A stretch of 64,000 nucleotides of DNA. It comes from Quercus robur (Eukaryota > Streptophyta > Magnoliopsida > Fagales > Fagaceae). Each line of letters begins with the position of its first letter. Within the stretch, counting starts at the first letter, position 1. Under the pieces are notes generated by a model. The model had not been told where the DNA came from and did no database searches. It saw only the letters and a program-made list of their open reading frames with translations. The stretch spans positions 13,547,974 to 13,611,973 of the forward strand of contig NC_065536.1 of assembly GCF_932294415.1 (NCBI RefSeq), read 5' to 3'. Below, one piece after another: positions 24,374 to 35,744 of this stretch. The position numbers and the translations under genes are program-made.

Positions 24374-25149
24374 GGCTTTCCTTTGTGTCTAATTCGGCTT
24401 TTGATGTTTTCACACTATAACAGTTTTTTTAAAAAACTTGATGTTGGAGCAAGCTGTGTTAATTACTGTGTGGAAGTTGTGGGGTCAGAAGATATAAGGT
24501 AAGATCTGTCATGCGTTTGGTCATCAAAAATATCTGTCTGTCTACTGTATAAAGTGTTTTTTAAAATCAATTACACCTATACCGTTTTTTCTTGTCAGAC
24601 AATTCACCCAGTTTTCACACTTCTTTTTACAATGGCTGATTAAAATTCAACGCCTGATATAAGAGGAAAGTATTGGTCCAGTTGCACTAAAACCGTGTTA
24701 TATCGTGACGAGTCTAGTACAATTCAATGAATTCATCCTTTCACTCAAGTTAAGTCCCAAAATATTTAAAAAAATATATAAAAGAAAATGTTAAAGTTAT
24801 AAACTATTTTACAATATATTTTACAAATTATTAATGTGATGAGTGTTTATTAGTAAGTAAAAAAATGATGTTTACAGTGAACCAAATGAAAACTAATAAG
24901 AATTAGCTACATTAACAGTTTGTAAAAATGTTATAAGATAGTTTGTGATTATAGTATTACTCAAATATAAATAAATATGAGAAAATCCTGTGAGTGGAAT
25001 GGTGAAGCATGATCAAACATGTAACAAGAGTGGGGTTTTTGTGGATGGGTTTTACTAGTAAGAAAATGTTGGCATCTAGGTATTTAGGAAAGAACTTGCT
25101 GGTAGTATAAGAATAATTTATTTATTTTTTATAGATATTTTTAATGAAT
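24374..25149. other. Non-coding upstream DNA of block B
   Basis: The first 230 bases match 2410-2580 of block A. A MITE-like pair of inverted ends lies at about 24790-24960 (TTATAAACTATTTTACAA against TTTGTAAAAATGTTATAAGA). No gene is seen. Confidence 0.5.
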
Positions 25150-25480
25150 AAAAGATTTTATTGACAAAAAGAGAGAACTACATAAAAAGGCCAGTCTCCT
25201 TAACAATCACATCTACAATACTAGGAGGGTAATGATCCAGACCAAAAATATCAAAATAAAAATAACTACAAGACCATTTGGCTAGTTCATGGGTCGTTAA
25301 ATTTGTCTCACGATGAACGCAGCTATAGAATATTAAACCAAGATCAACAAATATAGAGTTTATAGCCAATATAAAGCTAAGCAATCTCCATAGAACTTGG
25401 TCAACAAAGAGCTCTTATAGAATCTATGCATATCTTAGAGTCACTTCTCAACTTATTAACAATAGTACTAGGCGCCAAAG
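25150..25480 (-). mobile_element. LINE RNase H-end remnant
   Basis: The minus-strand translation contains VHRETNLTTHELAKWS, the HxxxN..A..LAKW-type end of the RNase H domain in plant non-LTR elements. It is open for about 68 codons and flanked by AT-rich DNA. It is absent at the matching place in block A, where bases near 11140 join directly. Confidence 0.65.
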
Positions 25481-26710
25481 TGGAAGTTTCTATTGTATGT
25501 TTTACTAGTGTTAAGATGGAGGTTGTTTTGTAGATTTCTTAGCAACTAGCACTAAAAAAAAGGTGAGATAAAGGGTGGCCCATGTTAAATTCTTCTAAGA
25601 TTTTTTTTTTATTTTTTTTTTATTTTATTTTTTTTTATATAAGAGCTGAAATGACAAAAGCATGACATATTTCGTAAATGAACAAAAAGTTTTGTCCAAG
25701 TGAATGTACCTTTGATGGCTATGATGTTGATGATATGAGCACCCTGGCCTTATCCATTGCCCCAAATTCAACTCGTAAAATAGTATAGTCGGCTTGAATG
25801 GTAGTACTATTTTGACAGGAGACTAGACTAATCTGTAAACTTTCTTTGTTTTCTTTTATTAGTATTTTTTAAGCATCAGATTCAAAGCAACGTGAATGCA
25901 TATGTACATGTGAAAGAGTTGAAGGATTCCATGCCCATTGTGAAAAGAAACCCTCGCTTTTGTCAAAAAAAAAAAAAAAATTAGAAACTTATTTTGTCCA
26001 TTAGAGGCTTCTCTTTTAGGTAAGGATGGGTCCTATATCTATTAGACTATTACGCAAAAGAATTAGAAATTTTGGAGAAAATGTTCTGTATACGTGATGT
26101 ATTATGCTTTTCTCTCACATAAGTATGACTCACAAATAAGAATGTAACAGAAAATTATAATGTATAAGAAGAATTTTAGAAAATTTTGGAATTGTTTTGT
26201 TTTTTTGCTCTCTTCAAGAAGGTCCATTTTTTTTTTCTTTTTTAAGATGTTGAACTAACTTGCTGATGTCAAAGTTTTCCATATTTCCTGGGTAGTAGAT
26301 ATAGTTGGAGCCGAATGTCTAATTTATTAGAACCTAGATCTCTGAGCTGGTTGTGACTTGTGACCAAGGTGTCACCTTCAGCAGGCCGATCTTATTACAC
26401 CCAAATGCTCCATCTGGCATGAGATGTCATCATTATAATATTCTTTATTTTAATTTATCTTGGATCTTTGACTTTCATAATCAGTGATTCAATCTTAGTT
26501 ATTTTAATTTCTTTGCTTAAGCTTCAATTAAGTCAATGCGATTAACGACATAGACATAGCAATAAAACATTTAAGAAATCTATCTACCCCGGGGGGTACA
26601 ATTGAACTAGATGGCATATTCAATTGAGAGAGAATGTGCTTGTGTTGATGTAGTTAGACACCTTTTAATTTGGAGGGAGATTTGGATTTTAAATGTCTTA
26701 ATTGGAAATA
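25481..26710. other. Non-coding block B DNA matching 11140-12590
   Basis: It is collinear with block A with many small indels. About 75 bp at 26338-26412 (CTCTGAGCTGGTTGTGACTT region) is not present in A. No reading frame is supported. Confidence 0.6.
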
Positions 26711-26901
26711 AGGATTGCTATATTTACAATATTTTTACAACAAATCTTAGGTAGATGTTGTTATAGGATTTTAATTTGAATCTACTACTGCAACTACTTT
26801 CTTATTCACCAGTAATAACCCATAACAATTTGCCATCTAAAATTTATTGTAAAAGTGTTGTAAAAATGTTGTAAAAATGATATAGACATAGCATTTCTCT
26901 T
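26711..26901. mobile_element. MITE, block B only
   Basis: The ends pair (GGATTGCTATATTTACAA against GAGAAATGCTATGTCTATA on the complement). Flanks TTGGAAATA and TTGGAATAC are an imperfect 9-bp duplication. Block A reads straight through this site (AGAAATACTAGAAG). It is related to the element at 10811-10970. Confidence 0.7.
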
Positions 26902-27259
26902 TTGGAATACTAGAAGCTATCAACCATTTTTTTTTTTTTTTTGGAGAAGAAGATACCAACTAGTTAAGTTATAAGGTTATTGGCAATATAATAGTATTTT
27001 TGCTATATTAGTCAATATAACTATGTAATTTAATTTAATTAGGAAACCAAATTCACCATACCTAACAAAGGGTACCTAAATTTTGTCATTTAGTAATTTT
27101 TATTTAAAAGCCAATAAACTTATAACTCAATTTTGCTCTTTAATTTTTATTTAAAATCCAATAACCTTATAACTATTGCATAGCCTGTTTAACCAAGACA
27201 TCCAAAATTCATATATCCCTTCTTTACTAAAATATTATATATATATATATATATATATA

Positions 27260-27929
27260 TGTGGGGCCAGAGAATTCGTGGCCCAGGCCCACTTTACATT
27301 AGGGCTCAAGGCCCAAGCCGAGGAGAGCTATTGCCGAGAACGCATAATGAAAGCCCCAAAAAGGCCCAAGGATGTGGCCGAGGACGATCTCACGCTCAAC
27401 ACCTCACAAAATGCGTTAAGAAAATGACAAACTCAGTACAGGGGCAGTACAAGGGAGAAAGCTGCCAACACTGTAGTATGGAACCCTACATCTGACAGGC
27501 CCATACTCCAGACCATGCTATTTAACTTTTCCCAACCACCCCCAACCACTCTGATGTATGGATTGATAGGACGAGTCTGTACCCAAAAAGCAAAACTTAC
27601 ACGTGGACACTAAAGGGGAAGTAAACACTAGTATAAAAGGGAAAGAGAGCCCAAGGGAGGGGGGATCCGATGAAAGGGAGAATGGGAAGGATACTATGCT
27701 CCTCGGATAATGTAGTCTGAGGACTTAAACCCTACAAGGCGCACCGACGGAAGGCTTAGCTAGTCAAGCCAAGTCCACCCTCATACGAACTTCCATGAAC
27801 GCCACACCCAGACCGCTGTCCAGTGACCAAGGTTCAGCCTTTCAATCCCACACTCTATAAATTATATTGTTCAGGCCTTTTTACATGCGAGCCCAATGTT
27901 ATTCCTGGGCAGTGAATAATCGTGTCCCT

Positions 27930-27932
<3 letters not shown>
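27260..27932 (+). mobile_element. Solo LTR, 673 bp
   Basis: It starts TGTGGGGCCAGAGAATTC and ends CGTGTCCCTACA. It sits inside an AT microsatellite with ATATA on both sides, compatible with a 5-bp duplication. No primer-binding site or interior follows. It is clearly related to the minus-strand LTR at 61725-62365 (both carry GTGGGGCCAGAGAATTCG then GGCCCAGGCCCACT). Block A lacks it. Confidence 0.88.
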
Positions 27933-27967
<35 letters not shown>

Positions 27968-28384
27968 CTTAAAGTTGGGAACTTTTAAGGTCTTTAAGTT
28001 AAGTTTCTAATTTATGCGTATGCAAAAGCTGGTTTTGGATCCTTTTCTTTATCTTTTGTTTTTTCTTTTATATATGTATATATATAATGAATTTTTTTTT
28101 CTTCCATTTTCAATACAAATCTAATAAACTTAATAATGATATATATATATGTTCACAAACATCTATATCATAGCAAATACACTACTTTTTTATGTTTTCA
28201 ATAAAAACATTCATGATTCAAATAATATCTACTTAGTTGTAAGGTGTAACTATCGAATATAATAATAATAATAATCCAAACCATCGACAACCCTATTAGC
28301 AAAAGTCCAAGGCCTAACAAATTCATTAAACTTGTCATGAAAAGTCCATCTTTTAGTATACCATTTTTTTATGGGATATAAAAA

Positions 28385-29098
28385 TCATATACTATATAAT
28401 AAAAGTTGGGCTTAGATTCCGTGATTGCGCCAAGTGGTGACACCAAATTGCATAAATTTTTTTAGATTTTTAGATTTTAAAAAGAAAACATTTACATAAA
28501 AAAAAGAAGTCTAATGCATCTTAAATTGCAGCAAAGTAGAAGTAGTATAATCTAATTCTTCTTCTTTTTAATTACTCCACAAAAAAAAAAAAGTATAATG
28601 CATCTTAAATTGCAGCAATCGTATACTACACTAAAACAAAGAGGCCTAATGCATCTTAAATTGCAGCAACGTATACTACACTAAATCAAAAGGTCTAATG
28701 CATCTTAAATTGCAGTAACCGTATACTACACTAAAAAAAAAGATGTCTAATGCATCTTAAATTGCAGCAATCGTATACTACACTAAAAAAAAAAATGTCT
28801 AATGCATCTTAAATTGCAGCAATATTTATAGAATATTTAATATATATATATATTACAATTTTACTATTAAGAGCTTTTAGAAATTTAAAACTACCATAAT
28901 TTTTAAAAATATTTCATAATATGTTTTTTTGCAAAAACAAAAAAAACAAAACTTACATAATATACATTTTCCATGTAACTTAATTTAAAAAAATATTTTT
29001 ACTATTTTATTTGTTATTAGATTTGATTATATTATCAAATTTTTTTTTTTAATTTATATATAATTTTTTTATTAAGCCGTACATGGGCATAATACTAG
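28385..29098 (+). mobile_element. Non-autonomous Helitron, 714 bp
   Basis: It begins A|TCATATACTATATAAT and carries AAAAGTTGGGCTTAGATTCC, the same 5' block as the minus-strand Helitron ending at 56332. It ends GGGCATAATACTAG|T, i.e. CTAG followed by T, with a short GC-rich GCCGTACATGGGC motif upstream. There is no target duplication, as expected. A minisatellite occupies its middle. Confidence 0.72.
28500..28820 (+). repeat. Minisatellite of about 55-60 bp units, 5-6 copies
   Basis: Each unit contains TCTAATGCATCTTAAATTGC followed by AGCAATCGTATACTACACTA and an A-rich linker of variable length. It lies inside the Helitron at 28385-29098. Confidence 0.9.
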
Positions 29099-29099
29099 T

Positions 29100-30316
29100 A
29101 ATACTTAAAATTTTAGGTGCAATCTCGTCACATTTAACACGTTCTAAAAATAATGGATAAAAACAAAATAAACCTCATCTCATCTGCAACATACACAACG
29201 CGTTAAAATAAAACCAAAAGAAATAATAAAGCAAAAGACCTATCCTTCACTGTCAAATGATAGCAAAGAATGTTGGGACTTGGAAGTACCTTAAATGCTT
29301 AAACTTATGTTTCTAAATCTATGTAAAAAGTTTTGTTTTGTCTTTGTTTTGTTTTGTCTTTTTTTATTATTATTATTTTTTTATGAGAAATTTATATAAA
29401 ATGGCTAAATTATTAACCTATTGAGGCAACAGAGAAGCCTATTAGTTCCAAGTTTCCACACATATCCATAAATTTTATTATCACCCAGACGCATACGAGA
29501 CAAAATAGACTACAAAAGATTTTGAATCTTGCTAAGGTACACAATTGAACGGTTATTTAGTAAGTTCTTAGTTTTTTTCCCCTTAATAGATACATAATTA
29601 CTTTTCTTCTATTAGACAGAATTGAAATTATACTAATTTGATAATGGCTCTCAAGCTTTTGGTTTCCTAGAAATAAAGAAACAAAAATTCTACAACCACA
29701 AATTAAACCACAATTTTTGTCACAATTGTCCATATAGAAAACTGTGAATAGTGGAGAAAAAGTTGTAAATCCATGTAAAAGTGGTACTAAAATTACTCCT
29801 AAAGGAAACGCCTTTCAAAATGCCAAATGATCATTTCCACAAAAGCTATTTCATACTTAATTATCTGATCCCCAATAAAATAAACAATTATTAGTTTCAT
29901 TTTAGGACAAAGATCACCTTAACTGGTTTGGAGGAAAAATTCCTCACACCCCCTACATCGTGACTAATAAAACCATCCACGTTTACTTTTGGTAACATAG
30001 CTTATTTAATGAGTCATATATCATGTTTAAATAATAGGAACAAGTTTACTTCCAAACCAGTTTGGAGGAAAATTCTTCCAACCCACCATGAGGTAATTGA
30101 TAAAACCATTCATGTGTACTTTTAATCACATGACCTATTTAATGAGTCATGTGATTTGTTTAAATAATACATATGAATGATTTTATGAGTCATCAAGTAA
30201 TAGCTTTGAAGAGATTCCTCCAACCTGATTTAGAAGAAAACTTTGTTCTAAATAATACAAGTGGATTGATTTTATGAGTTGTCATGTAATAAATTAGAAA
30301 AGATTATTCTAAAGTG
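29100..30316. other. Non-coding DNA with degenerate direct repeats
   Basis: Bases 29100-29350 match block A. At about 29925-30290 an imperfect unit of roughly 130 bp recurs (TTTGGAGGAAAAATTCCTC / TTTGGAGGAAAATTCTTCC; TATTTAATGAGTCAT twice). No gene, and no AT74-like second exon for copy 3, is seen here. Confidence 0.55.
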
Positions 30317-30997
30317 CCTTTGGCTCAGACACAACAGAGTGATATTTAGAGAGTCATCAACCCAAAAATCCTTAAAGGTGGAAACTTTAGCAAAAGCTTC
30401 TGAATTTGCTTTCCTCGGCTTGAACAAAAAGCTCCAACGCTCTCTATCTGTCATCTAGGTGCAGTGGCATATCCTCCCCCCCCCCCCCCCCCCCCAAACG
30501 ATTGGTTCAAATTGAATTCAAATGGTCATCTTTGGGTAATCTTGGTAGGGCTGGTGGAGGAGGTATCATCCGTAACATACCTCTAGCATGGCGGCAGAAT
30601 TATGGGCACTCCGGGATGGGATTGACCTTTACATTGCACTAAATTTGACTGATGTCATAATTGAATTAGATGCCAAGCTTGTGGTGAATTTGGTACAGAA
30701 AGGTAGTGATAGACCTTCGGGTAATGATGTGATCATTGTAGACTGTATAGAAGGTTTGCAAAAGATTCCGAGGACCAGAATACAATATTGTTACAGAGAG
30801 GCAAACAAGTGTGTCGACGCCCTTGCTAGAAGAGGCGCCTTGCTACCTTAAGATCTTGTTATTTTTCATTCCCCCCTACTGATGTATCTCTTTTGATTAA
30901 CCTTGATGCTACTGGGACTGTGTATGAGCGTAGACGCTCTTCTCTTGTTTTTTTGTTAGTTAATGATATTATCCTGCTTACCAAAAAAAAAAAAAAA
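30317..30997 (+). mobile_element. 5'-truncated LINE with RNase H domain and 16-bp target duplication
   Basis: An RNase H-like reading frame at 30588-30851 reads AELWALRDGIDLYIALNLTD, then VIIELDAKLVVNLV and REANKCVDALARRGA, the standard C-terminal domain of plant LINE ORF2. The upstream WFKLNSNG part is frame-shifted. It ends in an A-run (30983-30998). AGATTATTCTAAAGTG occurs at 30301-30316 and again at 30998-31013. A 20-base C-run lies at 30476-30496. The first 150 bases are open on the opposite strand, which could reflect a 5' inversion. Confidence 0.88.
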
Positions 30998-31300
30998 AGA
31001 TTATTCTAAAGTGATTTGAAAGAAAACTTTATCCTTCAAACTCTTTCTTTTTCTTTTTCTTTTTTTGGTTGCTATTCATTTTATTCTAACTCTTGAAACA
31101 ATAAAGGAATTTCCATAATGTTCTTTATCCATGAACAAACAATTACTATTTTCAAACGTAGCAAAAACTAATTAATGACCTAAACAAGAAAACATATAAA
31201 AGCAAGAAACACAACGTATCAAAAATACAAATGTTTGACAAAAGCAACCAAAAAAAATTTTGAATCAACAAATTTAAATGGGAAAGGGAAAAGATAGTAC

Positions 31301-31754
31301 CTGAAACACGATCAGAGAGAGCAGCAATCGATTCTCCATCCGGGAACCGATAAAAGAACCGCCCATATTCTTCCTTCTTAATTTTAAGCTCCTTCATCTT
31401 TTTCTCATCTTGAAAGTTCCCAAAAGCTTGTTCCCTAAGTCTACAATCCTCATCTACACCAATTATTTCCTTCCTTGAGAATGACAGTCCAATCTCTCGT
31501 AACGTCGATAGGGCACGTTGATAGGGTGATACATAGAAATAGACCTTCCAATTAGATGTGGTGTTGTTGCAGGAGATCACATCCCTGATTTGGACCCCAG
31601 CACCCCAGGCTTGGACCAGGCCTTTTTCAGTTAAAGGGATTTCGTTATCTGGGATGGTGGTGTAGGTTTTTGCATCCATATTGCCTTGGGACTCACCATG
31701 GCGCAACAAGATTATTCTCTTTGGTAAGATAGGAGGATTGTTGTGTGCCTGCAT
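31301..31754 (-). CDS. AT74-like protein, copy 3, exon 1 only
   Basis: The exon encodes 151 residues with KRIILLRHGESQGN (RHG motif intact), FYVSPYQRALSTLREIG (second Arg) and RFFYRFPDGESIAALSDRVS. The start at 31754 (MQAHNN) aligns with copies 1 and 2; an in-frame ATG at 31787 also exists. It ends at a consensus donor CAG|GTACTA in the same phase 1. It is clearly more diverged from copies 1 and 2 than they are from each other. No second exon (SHGLTARVFLMKW part) is found in the DNA down to about 24.3 kb, where copy 2 begins. It is either a gene fragment or an exon spliced to something unrecognised. Confidence 0.75.
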
Positions 31755-32188
31755 TTTTTTCTCCTTTGAACTCTCTCTTACTATCAAAACGTTTGTAGCT
31801 ATAAGCTACATCAAAATTTATGTAAATAGGCTATAGCATTTGGTGTTTGAGGACTCTCTATGTGAAGCTAGTGTAATTGGCAATGAGTTTTTTATTACCT
31901 CCAATTTATAGGCCTCTCTCTGGCCCTAAAAAGAAGTTTTATTATTCTTTACTCATTAGTTTTATTATTCTTTACTGATTTCTTTTAGTTACATAATTTG
32001 TACTTTTCTTAGAAATAGACACAGGTGAAATTGTGCGAATTTGAATTGGGCTTCTCTCTAGCTTTTGTTTCCGTATAAGTAAAGAAAACACCTTTTAAAA
32101 AGCCAAAACTATTAGTTTCATTTGATTCTAACTCTTTTTCTTCTTTTTTTGGCTAATCATTTGATTCTAACTCTTGAAACAAGAAAGG

Positions 32189-32219
<31 letters not shown>

Positions 32220-32449
32220 AATGAAAATATGTTTTATGCATAAAACAAACAATTACTTTTTTCAAACATAGCATAACAGGTTAATGACCTGAGCAAGAAA
32301 ACATATAAAAGCTACACACACAACATGTCAAAAATACAGATGTTTTTGACAAAGCAATGCAAAACAAAATAATAATAGTAATAATAATTGAATAAAAACA
32401 AATGAAAAATGAAAAATAAATAAATATATAACAAAAAAAGAGTCCTTAC

Positions 32450-32809
32450 TTGATACACCATCAAAAACATCAGCAATCGATTCTCCACTTAGAAACCAAT
32501 AAAAGAAGCTTCCATATTCTTTCCTCTTAACTTGATCACCTTCAACCTCTCCTCTTGAAAATTCCCCAAATCTTGTTCCCTAATCCTACATTCCTTTTTC
32601 ATTGAGAAAGACCGTCTAATAGGATACATTGATATGGTGACACGTTGAAGTAGACCTTCCAGTTGGATGTGGTGCCATTACAGGAGATCACTTCCTTCAT
32701 TTGGGCCCCAAAGTCCAATTTAGGTTTTTGCATCTAAATTGCCTTGAGACTCAACATGGTGCATCAAGATTATTCTCTTCGAAAAGATGGGATTGCGTTG
32801 TGGGTGCAT
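32450..32809 (-). pseudogene. AT74-like copy 4, decayed exon 1
   Basis: The minus strand from ATG 32809 reads FSKRIILMHHVESQGN where functional copies have RIILLRHGESQGN, so the catalytic RHG has become HHV. The segment corresponding to the second-Arg motif is mostly deleted; the whole is about 100 nt shorter than the 463-nt exon, with frame breaks. The donor end is still recognisable (TCAA|GTAAGG, phase 1). It lies head-to-tail behind copy 3, and the flanking promoter-side DNA of the two is also similar (CTCCTTTGAACTCTC). Confidence 0.85.
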
Positions 32810-33369
32810 TTTCTCCTTTGAACTCTCCATTACAATCAAAATGCTTGTAGCAGTAAGTTATGTTAAAATTTATGCAAATAGGCTATAGCATCTGGTGTTG
32901 TGGTGTGGGTTTGACTCTCTTTCTCAAGGTGGTGCTATTTTTATGGGCAATGGATTTTGATTTCTCCCCAATTTATAGCCTTCTCTCTAGAAAAAAAAGT
33001 TGTTCTCTTTAATTATTATATTTTCCTAAAGTCAACTATAATTATACATACATGTATGTTAAGACTTGAAATAAACTTGACATAAATAATGGTAAAGAGA
33101 TCAAATGACACATTCTCTCTTCTTGTCAAACAAGAGATTTTGGCTTTAAACTTCACTTACACAAAATAAAAATTGGTGTTTTGGCCTTATAATAAAAAAC
33201 AATTATTATGAACGACACCATATATTAAAATTATATTCTATCAAAAAGAAAAGAAAAAAAGACACATCCTCTCTTTGTAACTAAGAATGCGGTAATGGAT
33301 GAGATCATCAATTCAAACTAAGCATTATCTCTCTTTGTAACTAAGAATGCTGCAAATAAACTGCCATTT
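32810..33369. other. Non-coding DNA upstream of AT74-like copy 4
   Basis: The first part resembles the upstream DNA of copy 3 (AGCTACATCAAAATTTATG against AGTTATGTTAAAATTTATG). The rest is AT-rich with no gene. Confidence 0.5.
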
Positions 33370-34230
33370 TTTCAAAAGCACCAGAACGAGTTTGCTTCCC
33401 TATAGCAATGGTTCAACTATTTCTGGGGGATCTGGTTCATCAAGATCCTGCAACCGTCAACAATTGGTGCATAGTCATCATAAGAGGCTACATTAATTGT
33501 TGGTGAGTAAGCTAACTACAGCACTAGCATCAATCTCTATTTCCACAGCTTGGATTTCAAGTTGAATTAATGCAGAGAGTAAGACCATCTCTCGTAGCCC
33601 ACAATTCAGTTGCTAAACCGTTAGCTCAGCCTATAACTCTAGTGAAGCCTTCAACTCATTGGCCATGGCGATTTCTAATGAGACTACCTCCTCCTGCAAG
33701 ACCAGGGCAGCCGAGTACAGAACCATCAGTGTTTAGTTTATGCTAGTGTTGGTGAGGAGTTTTCCAGATCACATTAGTGAGGATTCTTATGCTCATTTGC
33801 TGGAAAAAAACTCTTGCTTCTCTTTAGCCAAAGTTTATATATAGCAAAAGGGAAAAGAGTGCTCCAGGAGTATTGTTTGTTGGGGACCCTAGAATGGTTA
33901 CAAGCATTTAACTGAAACCAAGAGCTGATTAGGTCTAAAAGAATCTGTTCATATCCAAAAAGTTCTAGCTATGGGGCAATCTCTAAGAACATGCAAAATA
34001 CTCTCAGCTTCACTAGGGCAATGGTAGCATATAGGGTCTTCTGATAAGGTTCTGTCATCTGTGGTGTAAGGTAGGTTTTACAGGTAAGCAATTATGTAGC
34101 CATTTTCCAGAGGAGTAATTGAATTTTTGGTAGGGTGTTAAGCTTCCATATCCATTTTTCCCTCAAAGATTGGATGAGATTCCTCCTCTGCAAAGGCTAG
34201 ATTATAGGCTTGCTTAGAATCAAACAGCCC
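33370..34230 (-). mobile_element. LINE ORF2 remnant (zinc-binding and RNase H parts)
   Basis: On the minus strand, a zinc-knuckle-like DPICYHCPSEAESILHVLRD is followed by CPIARTFW. Further down, a glycine-rich GCPGLAGGGSLIRN start of RNase H is seen. Stops and frameshifts occur throughout. No clear ends or target duplication. Confidence 0.7.
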
Positions 34231-34633
34231 TTTAGCATTTCCATCCTAGCAAAGTTTATCATCACAAACAGAGGCTTTTCTAACAAAGGATAAGATTGGG
34301 AATATTGCATAGGACTCATGAGTAAAAACTCATTGATGTTCATAATGGCTTATACTTTTCTATGATTTTATTTTTATTTTTCACTGGCATAATGAAAAAA
34401 ATAATGGCTCACAAATATTGTTCTATTTAAGTTCATGTCTTGTATTGCCTTTTCTTCTATCACCAGTTTGATCTATCCTAATTATTAGTTTTGTGTTTAG
34501 GTTATGCTACAATTTGTCAAATTATGCATAGGGCTATGTTGTAACAGTTCTGCACAATATATTTTTATGAAAACAAAACTGCTACTTAATATTTGTTACT
34601 TACACTGTTACCCATGATGCCCTGCTTGGTGTG

Positions 34634-35736
34634 TAGGGATGGCAATTTTTACCCGATCCGCGGGTACCCGGTCCGGTCCGACCCTAATGGGTCGAATTTT
34701 ACCCGGTCCGATTAAGAATAGGGTCGGATATGGGTTTTTAAAAAAAAAACCCGAAGCGGGTCCGGGTCGGGTTCGGGTTTTATTAAAAAAATCCGAGACC
34801 CGACCCAAAACCCGACCCGGATAAAAACCCGGTACTGTATATTACAAAAATACCCCTCCTATATATATAACCCTTATAATCTAACCCTAAATCTAATCTT
34901 CATTTCTTCTGTTCTTCAGCACCAACTCAAAGTCAGAAGACTCAGAACCCACGCCTCCCTCCCTCCCTCAATCCTCACCCTCACTCCGACAGTGCGAGAT
35001 CAGCCAACTCTCTCACCGCCGGTCCAACTCTAGCCGCCGTCCCAAGCCTTCGTCGCCGTTCCAAGCTCTCTGTCAGTGTCATCGGTCCCAAGCTCTCTAC
35101 TCTCTCAACTCCGTTTCATCCTCGCCGTCGCCGATCTCACACTGTCGCACAGTCCTTTGCCCCTCTCATCTCATCTTCCTCGCCCATGGCCACAAGCGTG
35201 ACACGGCCTCTCGTTCTCCATTTTTTTTTTTTTTCTGGGTTCAATTTGCCTCAATTGTGTGAGTTTGTGTTTGTGTTTGTGTTTGTGTTTGAGTTTATGA
35301 TTTTTGAAAGGGAAAAATGAAAATCATAGATCTGAAAGTTGTGTTTGGTTTGTAATTTTGAAAGTGAAAATCATAGATCTGATTAGGCCAAAGAGGATTC
35401 CTTTAAAAATGAGTTTAAAACTATATTCTATAAATTTTATTATTTACTCATCTCCATAATTTATATTTTGTGTACTAAAAGGAAAAAAATGCGTAGAGAA
35501 ATTGGCAATGGCCATTCAAAAAATTTTTTTTTTTTTTGGTTGGGCTGTGGATTGGGCCCAAATCTAGCAGGACTTAACGGGGCCCACGGGGCCCGCGGGG
35601 CCCGGCGGAGGCGGGTCCGGGCCCCGGGAAAAAAACCCGGTTAGTAAACGGGTCGGGTTCGGGTTTCGGACTAAGACCCGCGGTCGGGTCCGGGTATGAA
35701 AAAACCCGGCCCGAACCCGACCCGTTGCCATTCCTA
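34634..35736. mobile_element. Non-autonomous hAT element, 1103 bp, perfect 8-bp target duplication
   Basis: The terminal inverted repeats are TAGGGATGGCAAT on the left and, complemented, TAGGAATGGCAAC on the right. Beyond these lie GC-rich subterminal blocks of CCCGGTCCGG and CGGGTCGGGTTCGGGTTT repeats. TTGGTGTG flanks both ends (34626-34633, 35737-35744). The interior has a TATA-like CCTATATATATAACCC at about 34858 and a CT-rich leader-like stretch, but no transposase frame. Confidence 0.92.
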
Positions 35737-35744
35737 TTGGTGTG

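Larger units (their letters stand above)
21078..29350. repeat. Segmental duplication, block B (paralogous to 1-15020)
   Basis: This is the second copy of the segment described for block A. It is collinear with A but has its own private insertions: about 1 kb of intron at 21412-22444, a poly-T stretch near 22900-22945, a LINE remnant at 25150-25480, a MITE near 26711-26901, a solo LTR at 27260-27932 and a Helitron at 28385-29098. It lacks the LTR element, the hAT-like element and the SINE at 14687 found in A, so B supplies empty-site sequence for them. Confidence 0.8.

Noticed and set aside
30272-30454. 60-codon minus-strand frame as a separate gene
   Set aside because: It lies across the target duplication and 5' end of a LINE insertion.
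34608-34824. Pro/Arg-rich short proteins on both strands
   Set aside because: Translations of the GC-rich subterminal repeats of the hAT element.
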